Position numbers and translations under genes: made by a program. The notes below the pieces were generated by a model that did not search any database, had not been told where the DNA came from, and worked only from the letters and a program-made list of their open reading frames with translations. Below, one piece after another: positions 17,738 to 26,545 of a stretch of DNA of 33,911 nt. This stretch comes from Chitinophagales bacterium (lineage in GTDB: Bacteria; Bacteroidota; Bacteroidia; Chitinophagales; Chitinophagaceae). The number at the start of each line of letters is the position of its first letter. Positions within the stretch are counted from its first letter, which is position 1. The stretch is from the NCBI GenBank assembly GCA_030832085.1, contig JAURJU010000030.1, positions 84,309 through 118,219 of the forward strand, written 5' to 3'.

Positions 17738-19231
17738 ATGAGTTTATTCAGAAGAAAATCGCTTGAAGCATTGCTTTCCCAGGCCGAGGATTCGGAGAAG
17801 GGACTTAAACGCACCTTGGGTGCCGGAAACCTTATTGCACTAGGAATTGGTGCCATCATTGGAGCTGGACTTTTTGTAAGAACCGCCGCCGCCGCAGGAC
17901 AAGCGGCAGGACCAGGCGTAACCCTTTCTTTTATTGTTGCAGCAGTAGGTTGTGCCTTTGCGGGACTTTGCTATGCTGAATTTGCATCGATGATCCCTAT
18001 TGCGGGTAGCGCATATGCTTATTCTTATGTAACCATGGGAGAGCTGGTTGCCTGGATCATAGGCTGGGCCTTGATCATGGAGTATGCACTGGGTGCCGCC
18101 ACAGTTTCCATTGCATGGAGTGAATACCTCAATAAATTGCTTGGAGGGAGCATTCCCTATGAATGGTGTCATTCACCCTTTGAAAGCTATACTGACTCAT
18201 TGGGTGTATTGCACGCAGGAATCATGAATGCGCCTGCATTGGTAATCCTCTTGCTGCTTACCCTTCTTCTTATCAAAGGAACCCAGGAATCAGCTTTGGT
18301 GAATGCTGTCATCGTATTCATAAAAGTTGCCATAGTAGTTCTTTTTATTGCCATCGGCTGGCAGTACATCCGTCCGGAAAACCATATTCCCTATTTGATT
18401 CCGGAAGGAACGACACCTGTTACGGATCAAGCAGGAAAAGTGATTGCAGACTACAGTGGATGGAACAAACATGGATGGGGCGGTGTACTTGGCGGTGCAG
18501 CCATTGTATTCTTTGCATTCATTGGATTTGATGCCGTATCCACTGCTGCACAGGAAGCCAAAAATCCAAAACGGGACATGCCAATCGGGATATTGGGATC
18601 GCTGGCAGTATGTACGGTCTTGTACATCCTATTTGGGCATGTGCTTACCGGCGTGGCCAACTGGAAGGATTTCGTTGATCCTGAAAAAGGACGTGAAGCA
18701 TCCGTGGCTTATGCCATTTCAACCTATATGACGGAATATGGATGGTTGGCAAAGGCAGTTACCATCGCAATTCTGGCAGGTTTTTCATCAGTAATACTGG
18801 TGATGTTGATGGGGCAAAGCCGTATATTTTATACCATGAGCAATGACGGTCTGATTCCAAAGGCTTTCGGGGATCTTCATCCGAAATACAAAACTCCCTA
18901 CAAGGCAAACTGGATACTTTTCTTGTTTGTAGGTGCATTTGCCGCTTTTGTTCCCGGCCATGTTGCCGGCGACCTGACCAGCTTTGGTACCTTGTTCGCC
19001 TTTGTGCTGGTGAGCATTGGAGTATGGATTCTTCGGGTGAAGGCACCCCATATTGAGCGTCCATTCAAGGCCCCAATCGCTCCTGTAGTAAGTGTACTTG
19101 GTGCACTCATTTGCCTTGCCATGATTATTGGCCTTGATGCACAAACCCTCAAGGTTGCATTTGCATGGATGGCCATTGGACTTGTTGTTTACTTCGTGTA
19201 CAGCAAGAAAAACAGCAAACTAAAAACCTAA
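17738..19231 (+). CDS. APC family amino acid permease
   Basis: A 497-residue permease with about 12-14 membrane segments. LGAGNLIALGIGAIIGAGLF (about residues 27-46) is the unwound first helix that binds the amino acid backbone in the APC superfamily. GFDAVSTAAQEAKNPKRDMPIGI (about 263-285) is the signature of the cationic amino acid transporter (CAT)-like branch, as is GTQESALVNAVIVFIKV. The substrate could be cationic or branched-chain amino acids; the sequence does not settle it. The gene is divergent from the DAACS gene, stands alone, and ends with a strong intrinsic terminator. Confidence 0.92.
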   Translation: MSLFRRKSLEALLSQAEDSEKGLKRTLGAGNLIALGIGAIIGAGLFVRTAAAAGQAAGPGVTLSFIVAAVGCAFAGLCYAEFASMIPIAGSAYAYSYVTMGELVAWIIGWALIMEYALGAATVSIAWSEYLNKLLGGSIPYEWCHSPFESYTDSLGVLHAGIMNAPALVILLLLTLLLIKGTQESALVNAVIVFIKVAIVVLFIAIGWQYIRPENHIPYLIPEGTTPVTDQAGKVIADYSGWNKHGWGGVLGGAAIVFFAFIGFDAVSTAAQEAKNPKRDMPIGILGSLAVCTVLYILFGHVLTGVANWKDFVDPEKGREASVAYAISTYMTEYGWLAKAVTIAILAGFSSVILVMLMGQSRIFYTMSNDGLIPKAFGDLHPKYKTPYKANWILFLFVGAFAAFVPGHVAGDLTSFGTLFAFVLVSIGVWILRVKAPHIERPFKAPIAPVVSVLGALICLAMIIGLDAQTLKVAFAWMAIGLVVYFVYSKKNSKLKT

Positions 19232-19251
19232 GCGCTGAAATAATTCACAGC

Positions 19252-19283
19252 ATCCCGGCACCAATTGGTCCGGGATTTTTTTT
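19252..19283 (+). terminator. intrinsic terminator of the APC permease gene
   Basis: ATCCCGG (19252-19258) pairs with CCGGGAT (19270-19276), extended by an inner ACC/GGT stem around AATT, and a run of eight T follows. Confidence 0.92.
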
Positions 19284-19300
19284 AGCCCGAGTGGAAACCT

Positions 19301-19308
19301 TAAATTTG
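19301..19308 (+). promoter_or_regulatory. -7 promoter box of the yebC-family gene
   Basis: TAAATTTG is a perfect TAnnTTTG, 32 bases before the ATG at 19341 and just after the previous terminator. The -33 region is only T-rich. Confidence 0.5.
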
Positions 19309-19340
19309 TATCCGTTTTACAAAAGCAATAATTCAACACC

Positions 19341-20063
19341 ATGGGAAGGATATTTGAAGTAAGAAAATCAACAATGTTTGCCCGCTGGGACAGGATGGCA
19401 AAACAGTTCACCAGGATTGGCAAGGAAATAGCCATTGCGGTTAAAACTGGTGGACCTGATCCAAGCACCAATCCTTTCCTGCGCCGCTGCTTTCAGAATG
19501 CAAAGAGTGTCAACATGCCCAAAGACAGGGTTGAGGCGGCCATCAAAAGGGCCCAGGGCAAGGACATGGAAAACTTTGAGGAAATCCTTTATGAAGGATA
19601 CGGCCCCCATGGGATTGCAATTCTTGTTGAAACAGCCACTGACAACCATGTGAGAACCGTGGCCAACATCAAATCTCATTTCAACAAAGGGAATGGTGCC
19701 ATGGGAACCAGCGGAAGTGTGAGTTTTCAATTCAAAAAAATGGGCGTTTTCAAGTTGAAAAATGAAAACCTGAACCATGATGAGCTGGAATTGGAACTCA
19801 TTGATTACGGCCTTGAGGAAATGGGAGAGAGCACCAATGATGCCGGTGAAGAGGTATTTGTAATCCGCTGTGCATTCAATGATTTCGGGAACATGCAAAA
19901 GGCATTGGAAGAAAAAAACCTGAATACACTCAGTGCTGAGGTAGAATGGATTCCAAATACGGTTGTTGAATTGAATGAGGAGCAAGCCCAAGAAGTATTG
20001 AAATTGGTGGACCGCCTGGAACAGGACGAAGACACGCAAAAGGTTTTCTACAACCTCAAATAG
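19341..20063 (+). CDS. YebC/PmpR family protein
   Basis: YebC-family proteins are known as DNA-binding regulators, and some members help ribosomes through proline stretches. The 240-residue protein contains the family core [41 protein letters not shown] and [14 protein letters not shown] (about residues 30-100), and [19 protein letters not shown] (about 120-138). The usual N-terminus GHSKWANIKHRK is replaced by [19 protein letters not shown], closer to the YeeN-like subgroup. The start is fixed by this segment and the promoter. It is transcribed alone and is convergent with the fused E1 gene, with 45 bases between the stops and no clear hairpin. Its presence about 6 kb from efp is probably chance. 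Confidence 0.92.
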   Translation: MGRIFEVRKSTMFARWDRMAKQFTRIGKEIAIAVKTGGPDPSTNPFLRRCFQNAKSVNMPKDRVEAAIKRAQGKDMENFEEILYEGYGPHGIAILVETATDNHVRTVANIKSHFNKGNGAMGTSGSVSFQFKKMGVFKLKNENLNHDELELELIDYGLEEMGESTNDAGEEVFVIRCAFNDFGNMQKALEEKNLNTLSAEVEWIPNTVVELNEEQAQEVLKLVDRLEQDEDTQKVFYNLK

Positions 20064-20108
20064 TCTTTACCCAAGCTCGGTCTGCAGCATCATTGTTGAT
20101 GATAGACA

Positions 20109-22496
20109 TCATTCTTTCACCATGTCCATCACCATTGCAACGATATCTTCAGCATTGGGTTTGGAGAAATAATCTCCATCACTGCCATAAGCAGGACGAT
20201 GGGGCTGTGAACAAAGTATCCGTGGAGAGGAATCAAGCCATCTATAACCACCCTGTTTATCCATGACCTCTGAGAACATGAAAGAGGTAGCACCGCCGGG
20301 TACATCCTCGTCTACAAACAGAATGCGGTTTGTTTTTTGGAGTGATTTTAGAATTTGGTGGTGCGTATCGAAGGGGATGAGTGTTTGCACATCGATGACC
20401 TCTGCCTCAACGCCGGTCAGCGCCAATATTTCCGCTGCTTCCAATACAATCCGTAGTGTTGAACCATAGGAAACAAGGGTAATTGCATCCCCTTCCCTGA
20501 GCATTTCGGGAATTCCCAGTGGCAATTTATAGTCCAACAGATGTGCTGGTAATTTTTCTTTTAAACGATATCCGTTCAAGCATTCCACTACCACTCCAGG
20601 TGTCTTGCCATCCAGCAAAGTATTGTAAAACCCAACGGCCTGAACCATGTTTCGTGGAACGCAAAAATGAAAACCTTTCAACGCATTGAGCATAAGCCCC
20701 ATTGGAGATCCACTGTGCCAGATTCCCTCCAAACGATGTCCCCTTGTCCTGACAATCAAGGGTGCGATTTGATTGCCTGTAGAGCGATAATGAAGCGTCG
20801 CCGCATCATCGCTCATCACCTGCAAGCCATATAAAAGATAATCGAGGTATTGAATTTCAGCAATTGGTCTAAGCCCGCGCATCGACATTCCCAATCCCTG
20901 ACCAACGATGGTAAGCTCTCTTATTCCAGTGTCAAAGATGCGTTGAGCGCCATATTTTTGTTGAAGCCCGGCAAATCCCTGGTTTACATCACCGATTTTC
21001 CCCAAATCTTCTCCAAACGCAACCACGGTGGGATTTGCAGCAAAAAGCTCATCAAAATACCTGTTCAATATTTCATACCCATTGACCATTCCAGCATCTT
21101 CAGAAAATACAGGCAGGGGAAGATCCGCAGCCATGGATGTCAACGCATTGTCAACATACAATTTGGAATTGTAGAGTTGTTTGTTCTCCTGCTGCAGTGC
21201 ATGGTAATAGTCAGTGATTGGCTCAACTGACACCTTGTCTTTGGCGAGTAGAATTGCCCTTTGCAGAACAACCATGATATCCCTTCTGAAGGGAAGCGGA
21301 TTCTCATTCAAGGCAGTGTAGAGGGTGTCCAAATGGGGTGACCCAATCTTTTCAATCACCTCTCCCACCAGTTCAAGCGTCCGCTGTTTTTGGGCCTGGA
21401 TCGGGCCATCATACAATTTCCAATTCTTCAGCCTGCATTCATTGACATGTGTTCTGGCACGCTCCTCTATGGCTTCAATTTCATCGTTCGAAGACAATCC
21501 GTTTTCAATGATCCAAGACCGCATTTGAACAAGACAGTCCCACTGACGCTCCCATTGAAGGCGTTCAGGCGTCTTGTACCTTTCATGGCTTCCGGATGTT
21601 GAGTGCCCCTGTGGCTGGGTCAATTCTTCAACATGGAACATGACGGGTATGTGTTCGATACGGGCAATGCTGATGCCTTCTTCAAAAACTTCGCAAAGCT
21701 GGGCATAATCCCAACCCTTGACTTTGTATATGAGCATGCCATTGGTACCCTTGGATTTTTCAAAACCTGAAAGGGCATCAGAAATGGATGATTTTACCGT
21801 TTGAAATTCTTTTGGAACAGAGATGCCAAAACCATCATCCCAAACAAAAACAGCCAAGGGAACCTGCGATACGGCAGCAGCATTCATCGTCTCCCAAAAA
21901 TGGCCTTCGCTGGTTGAAGCATCTCCGATGGTACAAAAACAAACTTCATTTCCCTTGTTGGAAAAATTGGTCATGCTTTCCAGCACTGGTGCATGTCTGA
22001 ATACTTTTGATGCATATGCAAGACCCAGCGCTCTTGGCAAATGGCCAGCGGTGGGTGCCATGCCAGATGAAAGGTTCTTGGTCTTGGTCAAGTCAATGAA
22101 ATTGCTGTTCTCGTCAACAAAAGGACTGCAGAAATGACAATTCATCTGACGTCCTGCACTGTGTGGGTCATGCTCAGGATTCGGATCTGCATACAATTGG
22201 GAAAAGAACTGACCAAGTGTGGCTGCCCCGGTGGCAAGCGCAAAGGTTTGGTCTCTGTAATATCCGGCGTAAAAATCGCCTGGCTTGAAGAACTTGGCCA
22301 TTGCCACTTGAGGAACCTCTTTGCCGTCTCCAAAAATGCCAAACTTGGCCTTCCCGGTCAAGACTTCCTTGCGGCCCAGGAGACTGGCCTGTCTGCTTTG
22401 AAAAGCAAGTGTATAATCACTGATCACAGTTTGCCTGAACGCCTCAAAAGAGAGTTCATCTGCCAGCTGCTGCTCAGAGATTCCTGTTTCTTGCAT
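20109..22496 (-). CDS. fused alpha/beta 2-oxoacid dehydrogenase E1 component
   Basis: The E1 component decarboxylates a 2-oxoacid with thiamine diphosphate and passes the acyl group to E2. The 795-residue protein joins both usual subunits. The E1-alpha part (about 1-400) has the cofactor motif GDASTSEGHF (191-200) ending in WDDGFGISV (219-227). The E1-beta part (about 480-795) has VVAFGEDLGKIGDVNQGF, FDTGIRELTIVGQGLGMSMRG and VDEDVPGGATSFMFSEV. The relatives are branched-chain (2-oxoisovalerate) and pyruvate E1 enzymes; the branched-chain type is more likely by overall form, but the substrate is not proven. No E2 or E3 gene is in the window. A good promoter box lies only 4 bases before the ATG. 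Confidence 0.93.
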   Translation of the reverse strand: MQETGISEQQLADELSFEAFRQTVISDYTLAFQSRQASLLGRKEVLTGKAKFGIFGDGKEVPQVAMAKFFKPGDFYAGYYRDQTFALATGAATLGQFFSQLYADPNPEHDPHSAGRQMNCHFCSPFVDENSNFIDLTKTKNLSSGMAPTAGHLPRALGLAYASKVFRHAPVLESMTNFSNKGNEVCFCTIGDASTSEGHFWETMNAAAVSQVPLAVFVWDDGFGISVPKEFQTVKSSISDALSGFEKSKGTNGMLIYKVKGWDYAQLCEVFEEGISIARIEHIPVMFHVEELTQPQGHSTSGSHERYKTPERLQWERQWDCLVQMRSWIIENGLSSNDEIEAIEERARTHVNECRLKNWKLYDGPIQAQKQRTLELVGEVIEKIGSPHLDTLYTALNENPLPFRRDIMVVLQRAILLAKDKVSVEPITDYYHALQQENKQLYNSKLYVDNALTSMAADLPLPVFSEDAGMVNGYEILNRYFDELFAANPTVVAFGEDLGKIGDVNQGFAGLQQKYGAQRIFDTGIRELTIVGQGLGMSMRGLRPIAEIQYLDYLLYGLQVMSDDAATLHYRSTGNQIAPLIVRTRGHRLEGIWHSGSPMGLMLNALKGFHFCVPRNMVQAVGFYNTLLDGKTPGVVVECLNGYRLKEKLPAHLLDYKLPLGIPEMLREGDAITLVSYGSTLRIVLEAAEILALTGVEAEVIDVQTLIPFDTHHQILKSLQKTNRILFVDEDVPGGATSFMFSEVMDKQGGYRWLDSSPRILCSQPHRPAYGSDGDYFSKPNAEDIVAMVMDMVKE

Positions 22497-22500
22497 GCGA

Positions 22501-22534
22501 CAAAACTAACCAATTTTGTTAATAAAAAATCAAA
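22501..22534 (-). promoter_or_regulatory. promoter of the fused E1 gene
   Basis: On the minus strand TTTG (22534-22531) is followed after 22 bases by TAGTTTTG (22508-22501), a perfect TAnnTTTG. Only four bases (TCGC) separate the box from the ATG, so the mRNA should be leaderless or nearly so. Confidence 0.6.
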
Positions 22535-22588
22535 GCATTGGGTATGGGGACAAACCGCCAGCACTGGGGATAAACAGGGAAATTGAAC

Positions 22589-22619
22589 AAAAAAAAGCGG
22601 CAGGAAAATGTCCTGCCGC
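22589..22619 (-). terminator. intrinsic terminator of the DUF1573 gene
   Basis: A 9-bp GC-rich stem GCGGCAGGA / TCCTGCCGC (22597-22605 and 22611-22619) with a 5-base loop is followed on the minus strand by eight T (22596-22589). Confidence 0.92.
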
Positions 22620-22643
22620 AAGCAATTTTCAAGAGAGAAAATA

Positions 22644-23060
22644 TTATTTCTTGGCAGCCTTGTCAAAATCAGCAGCTGGAACAACCTCTCCTGAAATTTT
22701 AATTTCGTAAGGGGCGTCCACACCTTTCAATTTGACAAAAACTGTTTTCTCAAAAGGGCCGGGAGCTGCTGCATTGAAACCGGCCCTGATTTTGTCTGTT
22801 TTGGCTGCCATAACAGGTTGTTGTGGCCATGTAGGGGTTGTACAACCGCAGGAAGCAGAGGCGGTTTCGATAATCAAGGGTGCACTCGAAATGTTGCTGA
22901 ACACAAAATCATGCGTTACAGGAACCCCTTGTTTGATCTTGCCAAAATTGTGGCGTATTTCGTTGAATTTGATGATGTCTTCTGCTTTTTTGGTAGCATT
23001 TTGTGCAACTGCAACGAAACCTGTTGCAAGAACCATGAGCGTAATCATTAACTTTTTCAT
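22644..23060 (-). CDS. DUF1573 domain-containing secreted protein
   Basis: A 138-residue protein with a signal peptide (cleavage after AVA, about residue 19) and one DUF1573 domain: FNEIRHNFGKIKQGVPVTHDFVF (about 32-54) followed by NISSAPLIIETASASCGCTTP with the paired cysteines Cys71 and Cys73. DUF1573 domains have an immunoglobulin-like fold and are common in secreted Bacteroidota proteins; their role is not known. The short length means a single domain and no anchor. It is likely a monocistronic unit with its own terminator, upstream of the E1 gene on the same strand. The family assignment is clear; the function is not. Confidence 0.93.
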   Translation of the reverse strand: MKKLMITLMVLATGFVAVAQNATKKAEDIIKFNEIRHNFGKIKQGVPVTHDFVFSNISSAPLIIETASASCGCTTPTWPQQPVMAAKTDKIRAGFNAAAPGPFEKTVFVKLKGVDAPYEIKISGEVVPAADFDKAAKK

Positions 23061-23125
23061 TGTTTCTAATTTTTCGGTGTATGTAAAATTAATATTTTAT
23101 TCCGGCTTCTTAACATTTGACGGTT

Positions 23126-23296
23126 TTAAGAATTGCAAGCTTTTGTTAAATGGAACAGGTTGTTTGGAATCTTCCAACCGGTCTCCCTGGTGCTGTTTTT
23201 TGTTTTGTTTGCAATTGCTTCAATGGATTGAGCAGCCAGAAGACCAGGAAAAAGGACCAGCAGGAATAAAGCTGTTGAAGACATCTGTTTAAGCAT
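23126..23296 (-). CDS. candidate small secreted peptide
   Basis: A 56-residue frame starting MLKQMSSTALFLLVLFPGLL has the shape of a signal peptide with a possible cleavage at LLAA/QS (about residue 22), leaving about 34 residues ending in TKACNS. A possible promoter (TTG at 23337-23335, AATTTTTG at 23316-23309, spacing 18) lies 12 bases before the ATG. The alternative is non-coding spacer or the remnant of a longer secreted protein. I do not recognise a family and keep confidence low. Confidence 0.35.
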   Translation of the reverse strand: MLKQMSSTALFLLVLFPGLLAAQSIEAIANKTKNSTRETGWKIPNNLFHLTKACNS

Positions 23297-23308
23297 ACGG
23301 CTGTAAAA

Positions 23309-23337
23309 CAAAAATTGAATTTACGCATTGTTTTCAA
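23309..23337 (-). promoter_or_regulatory. possible promoter of the small peptide gene
   Basis: On the minus strand TTG (23337-23335), an 18-base spacer and AATTTTTG (one mismatch from TAnnTTTG). It interleaves with the divergent aminotransferase promoter. Confidence 0.25.
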
Positions 23338-23360
23338 TGCAGCCAATTTACCTACATTTA
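23328..23360 (+). promoter_or_regulatory. possible promoter of the aminotransferase gene
   Basis: TTG at 23328-23330, a 22-base spacer and TACATTTA at 23353-23360, one mismatch from TAnnTTTG. The box ends 4 bases before the ATG at 23365. Confidence 0.4.
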
Positions 23361-23364
23361 CAGC

Positions 23365-24561
23365 ATGTTGAAACCATCCCACAGGGGTGAGGAGATGCCA
23401 TCCTCCCCCATCAGAAAATTGGTCCCCTTTGCTGAAGAGGCTAAAAAAAGGGGCACAAAGGTTCACCACCTGAACATTGGACAGCCAGACATTGAAACGC
23501 CGCCTTCGGTTTTAGATGCAGTTCGCAATGCAGAAGTTAAAATTCTCGCCTACAGCCACAGTGCAGGCAATGCATCTTACAGGAACAAACTTGTGAAATA
23601 TTATGAAAAGGCAGGAATTGAATTGAACGCCGACCAGATGATCATTACCACCGGTGGAAGTGAAGCCATCGTTTTTGGCATGATGACATGCCTGGACGCT
23701 GGGGATGAAATCATCATTCCCGAACCTTTTTATGCCAACTACAACGGATTTGCAGTAATGTCAGGCATTAAAATTGTTCCGGTCACTTCCCGCATAGAAA
23801 ATGGCTTTGCGCTTCCTCCCATATCAGATTTGGAAAAATGCATCACTCCAAAAACAAAAGCAATCCTCATCTGCAATCCCAATAATCCAACCGGCTACCT
23901 GTACAGCAAAAGTGAAATGTTGCAATTGGAAGACATCTGCTTAAAATACAACCTGTTCCTGTTTTCCGACGAAGCATACCGTGAGTTCTGTTATGATGGC
24001 GTTTTTACCAGTGCCATGCAGCTGGATAGAATTCAAGAACAGGTAATTCTCATGGATACCATTTCAAAAAGGTATTCAGCCTGTGGCGCCAGGATCGGCG
24101 CATTCATCACCAAAAACAAAGCTGTCTACGACGCAGCGATGAAATTTGCACAGGCGAGGTTAAGTCCTCCAGGATTGGCGCAAATCCTGGGTGAAGCTGC
24201 GGTAGACCTTCCTGATGAATATTTCAACGCGCCCAAGGCGGCATACCTTTCCCGCAGAAACCTTTTGGTGAAACGGCTGAATTCAATGCCGGGTGTATTT
24301 TGTCCAACTCCAGGAGGAGCATTTTATGTAATAGCAAGATTACCAATTGATGATGGCGACCGGTTTTGCCAGTGGCTGTTGGAGTCATTCTCCTTCAACA
24401 ACCAGACCGTCATGATGGCTCCAGCCAGTGGTTTTTATGAGACAAGGGGATTGGGCAAAAATGAGGTGAGACTTGCCTATGTGATCAACAACGAAGAAAT
24501 TGACCAGGCGATGGACTGCCTTCAAGAAGCTTTAAAGGTGTATCCGGGGAAAACAAACTGA
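23365..24561 (+). CDS. PLP-dependent class I/II aminotransferase
   Basis: A 398-residue fold-type I aminotransferase that would transfer amino groups between amino acids and 2-oxoacids in the cytoplasm. The cofactor-binding residues are visible: TTGGSEA (95-101) for the phosphate, NPNNPTG (171-177), Asp202 and Tyr205 in SDEAYREF, the Schiff-base Lys235 in DTISKRYS, and Arg243 in CGARIG. The start MLKPSHRGEEMPSSPIRKLV matches the usual family N-terminus, so I keep ATG 23365 over the Met at 23395. The substrate cannot be assigned; aspartate- or aromatic-type relatives are common in this subgroup. It is convergent with the EamA gene, with 7 bases between the stops. Confidence 0.93.
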   Translation: MLKPSHRGEEMPSSPIRKLVPFAEEAKKRGTKVHHLNIGQPDIETPPSVLDAVRNAEVKILAYSHSAGNASYRNKLVKYYEKAGIELNADQMIITTGGSEAIVFGMMTCLDAGDEIIIPEPFYANYNGFAVMSGIKIVPVTSRIENGFALPPISDLEKCITPKTKAILICNPNNPTGYLYSKSEMLQLEDICLKYNLFLFSDEAYREFCYDGVFTSAMQLDRIQEQVILMDTISKRYSACGARIGAFITKNKAVYDAAMKFAQARLSPPGLAQILGEAAVDLPDEYFNAPKAAYLSRRNLLVKRLNSMPGVFCPTPGGAFYVIARLPIDDGDRFCQWLLESFSFNNQTVMMAPASGFYETRGLGKNEVRLAYVINNEEIDQAMDCLQEALKVYPGKTN

Positions 24562-24568
24562 ATCCACA

Positions 24569-25423
24569 TCAAAAACGGTTGATCAGAAAAACCCCGCCGA
24601 TGACCAGGCCAGAGCCATAGAGTGTATAGCCATGAATGGTTTCTCCAAGAACAAGGACAGACAAGATCATCGCAAAAACCGGAATCAGGTTATTGAACGC
24701 AGAAGTTTTGACAGGTCCTATCTTTTGTATCCCCTCATAGTACCAGACGAATCCAAGCACTGACCCACAGACGCCAAGGTATACCAATGCCAACCAAACC
24801 TTCCAATCAACAACTGGAGGGTGGCTTTCAAAGGGAACAAAAATTAGAATCATGAGCAACCCCAATAATATTGCCCAGGTAGAGGCTTGTAATGGTGTAG
24901 TGGTCTTGAGTGCATCTTTGGCAAAATAGGTGTAAAAAGCCCATGAAACAGGACAACCCAACATAAAGGCATCGCCCCATGTGAACATGGAAAAAACAGA
25001 AAAAATGTCGCCCCTTGCAATTACAATTGCCGTTCCAATCAAAGAAAGCAGCACTCCCAATATTCGAATTCCATTGATGCGCTCTTTTCCTAAAAATGCA
25101 GAAATCAGCATAACCAAAACCGGATTCAATGCGACGATCAGTGAGCCATGGCTGGCTTCAACACGTTTCATTCCATTGAAAAAGAAAAAACTGTAAGCAA
25201 AAATGCCTGTACTTCCCAAAATGAGCAACTGAAAAAACTGTTTCCTGTTGAGCTTAAAAGAATGCTTGTCCTTCATCAGCATCAAGGGTATCATCAGCAA
25301 CAGCGCAACCAGATACCTGTAGGAAGCTCCGGTAAAAGGGCCAAATACTTGCGATGCCATGCGGGTTGCAATAAAAGTTCCACCCCACATGATTGCTACG
25401 AGAATCAACTTGATATAAACCAC
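24569..25423 (-). CDS. EamA/DMT family transporter
   Basis: A 284-residue inner-membrane protein with about ten hydrophobic segments and two EamA repeats. The first starts IMWGGTFIATRMASQVFGPF and GASYRYLVALLLMIPL, the second GCPVSWAFYTYFAKDALKTT. The second repeat ends with the typical NNLIPVFAMILSVLVLGETI. DMT proteins of this size export metabolites or amino acids. The start codon appears to be GTG (25423-25421), since no ATG precedes the first membrane segment. It follows the zinc dehydrogenase by 29 bases on the same strand and is probably co-transcribed. The substrate is unknown. Confidence 0.9.
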   Translation of the reverse strand: MVYIKLILVAIMWGGTFIATRMASQVFGPFTGASYRYLVALLLMIPLMLMKDKHSFKLNRKQFFQLLILGSTGIFAYSFFFFNGMKRVEASHGSLIVALNPVLVMLISAFLGKERINGIRILGVLLSLIGTAIVIARGDIFSVFSMFTWGDAFMLGCPVSWAFYTYFAKDALKTTTPLQASTWAILLGLLMILIFVPFESHPPVVDWKVWLALVYLGVCGSVLGFVWYYEGIQKIGPVKTSAFNNLIPVFAMILSVLVLGETIHGYTLYGSGLVIGGVFLINRF

Positions 25424-25452
25424 AAGACAAATGTACTACTTTTCAATAGGGC

Positions 25453-26463
25453 CTAGCAACCAACCATCGCCTTCACAACCTTGTTAGAAGGATCAGACAG
25501 CTGATTGAACCCCTGCACAACATCATCAAACAACATTTGGTGTGTGATCATTGGAAGTGGATCAATGCTCCCTGAGGTCATGGCAGAAATTACATGGTTA
25601 AAGTCCGCCATCGTAGCATTTCGACTGCTCATCAAGGTGGCCTCGCGTTTGTGGAATTCAGGGTGACTGAATGAAATTTCACCCAACTGCAATCCTACCA
25701 GTATATACCTTCCTCCGTGAGATAAAAACCCAAAACCCTTGTTGATTGCCTGCAAATTGCCGGTTGCATCGATTACTACGGTTGGCATATCGGTTGAGCC
25801 AAATGACTTTAACATTTCAACTGCATCCTGGCACGTTGGATTGATCAACTGTGAAACCTTGAAATGTGATTGACAAAACGCAAGCCTGTCATCATTGGTA
25901 TCCATCAAGATCACATCAGCACCTGCAAGTTGGGTAAACTGGACCAAACCAATTCCAATTGGACCTGCACCGATGACGAGGACCTTTTCACCTGGTTTTA
26001 CATCGGCCCTTGAAACAGCATGTGCTCCAATCGCCAGTGGTTCAACCAGCGCAAGTTGGTCCAATGTCAGCCCCTGGCTTTTGACCAAAGCAGTTGAGGG
26101 TACCAGAACATATTCAGACATGCCCCCATCAATGTGTACACCAAAAACATTGATGGCGCTGCAACAGTTTGGCTTTCCATTGCGGCATGCCAAACATGCA
26201 CCACAATGAAAGTATGGAAGAATGGTGAGTTGCTCTCCCGCTACAAATCCTGGGGCATCGCCTTCAACAAATTCCGCAGCAAGTTCATGCCCCAATACCC
26301 GGGGGTATGAAAAAAAAGGCTGGTTTCCTGCAAATGCGTGAAGGTCGGTACCGCAAATTCCTATTCGCCTTATGCGGAGAAGCGAAAATCCAGGCATTGG
26401 AGTTGGAATTTTTCGTTCTGCCATTTCAAGTTTTCCGGGGGATTGACAAGTGATAACCTTCAT
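25453..26463 (-). CDS. zinc-dependent alcohol (polyol/sugar acid) dehydrogenase
   Basis: A 336-residue medium-chain dehydrogenase. Catalytic zinc ligands are Cys37 in GICGTDLH and His59/Glu60 in GHE. The structural zinc site is Cys87, Cys90, Cys93 and Cys100 in CGACLACRNGKPNC. The NAD-binding fold begins VLVIGAGPIGIG (about 165-176), and an Asp after the second strand (ILMDTNDDR) favours NAD over NADP. Close relatives by pattern are threonine, sorbitol and L-galactonate 5-dehydrogenases. The gene is divergent from the DUF4965 gene and followed by the EamA exporter. Another zinc dehydrogenase fragment lies at the right edge in the fucose-type operon, so this one may also act on a sugar derivative; that is inference. 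Confidence 0.92.
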   Translation of the reverse strand: MKVITCQSPGKLEMAERKIPTPMPGFSLLRIRRIGICGTDLHAFAGNQPFFSYPRVLGHELAAEFVEGDAPGFVAGEQLTILPYFHCGACLACRNGKPNCCSAINVFGVHIDGGMSEYVLVPSTALVKSQGLTLDQLALVEPLAIGAHAVSRADVKPGEKVLVIGAGPIGIGLVQFTQLAGADVILMDTNDDRLAFCQSHFKVSQLINPTCQDAVEMLKSFGSTDMPTVVIDATGNLQAINKGFGFLSHGGRYILVGLQLGEISFSHPEFHKREATLMSSRNATMADFNHVISAMTSGSIDPLPMITHQMLFDDVVQGFNQLSDPSNKVVKAMVGC

Positions 26464-26530
26464 TTCAGCGATTGAAAACCAAAGTAATGAAAACTATTGC
26501 ATTTAGCATGGGAAGCATTAAATTGTAGAA

Positions 26531-26538
26531 CAGATTTG
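26531..26538 (+). promoter_or_regulatory. possible -7 box of the DUF4965 gene
   Basis: CAGATTTG, one mismatch from TAnnTTTG, ends 7 bases before the ATG at 26546. The 82-bp gap between this gene and the divergent dehydrogenase holds no other clear signal. Confidence 0.3.
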
Positions 26539-26545
26539 CCATAGA

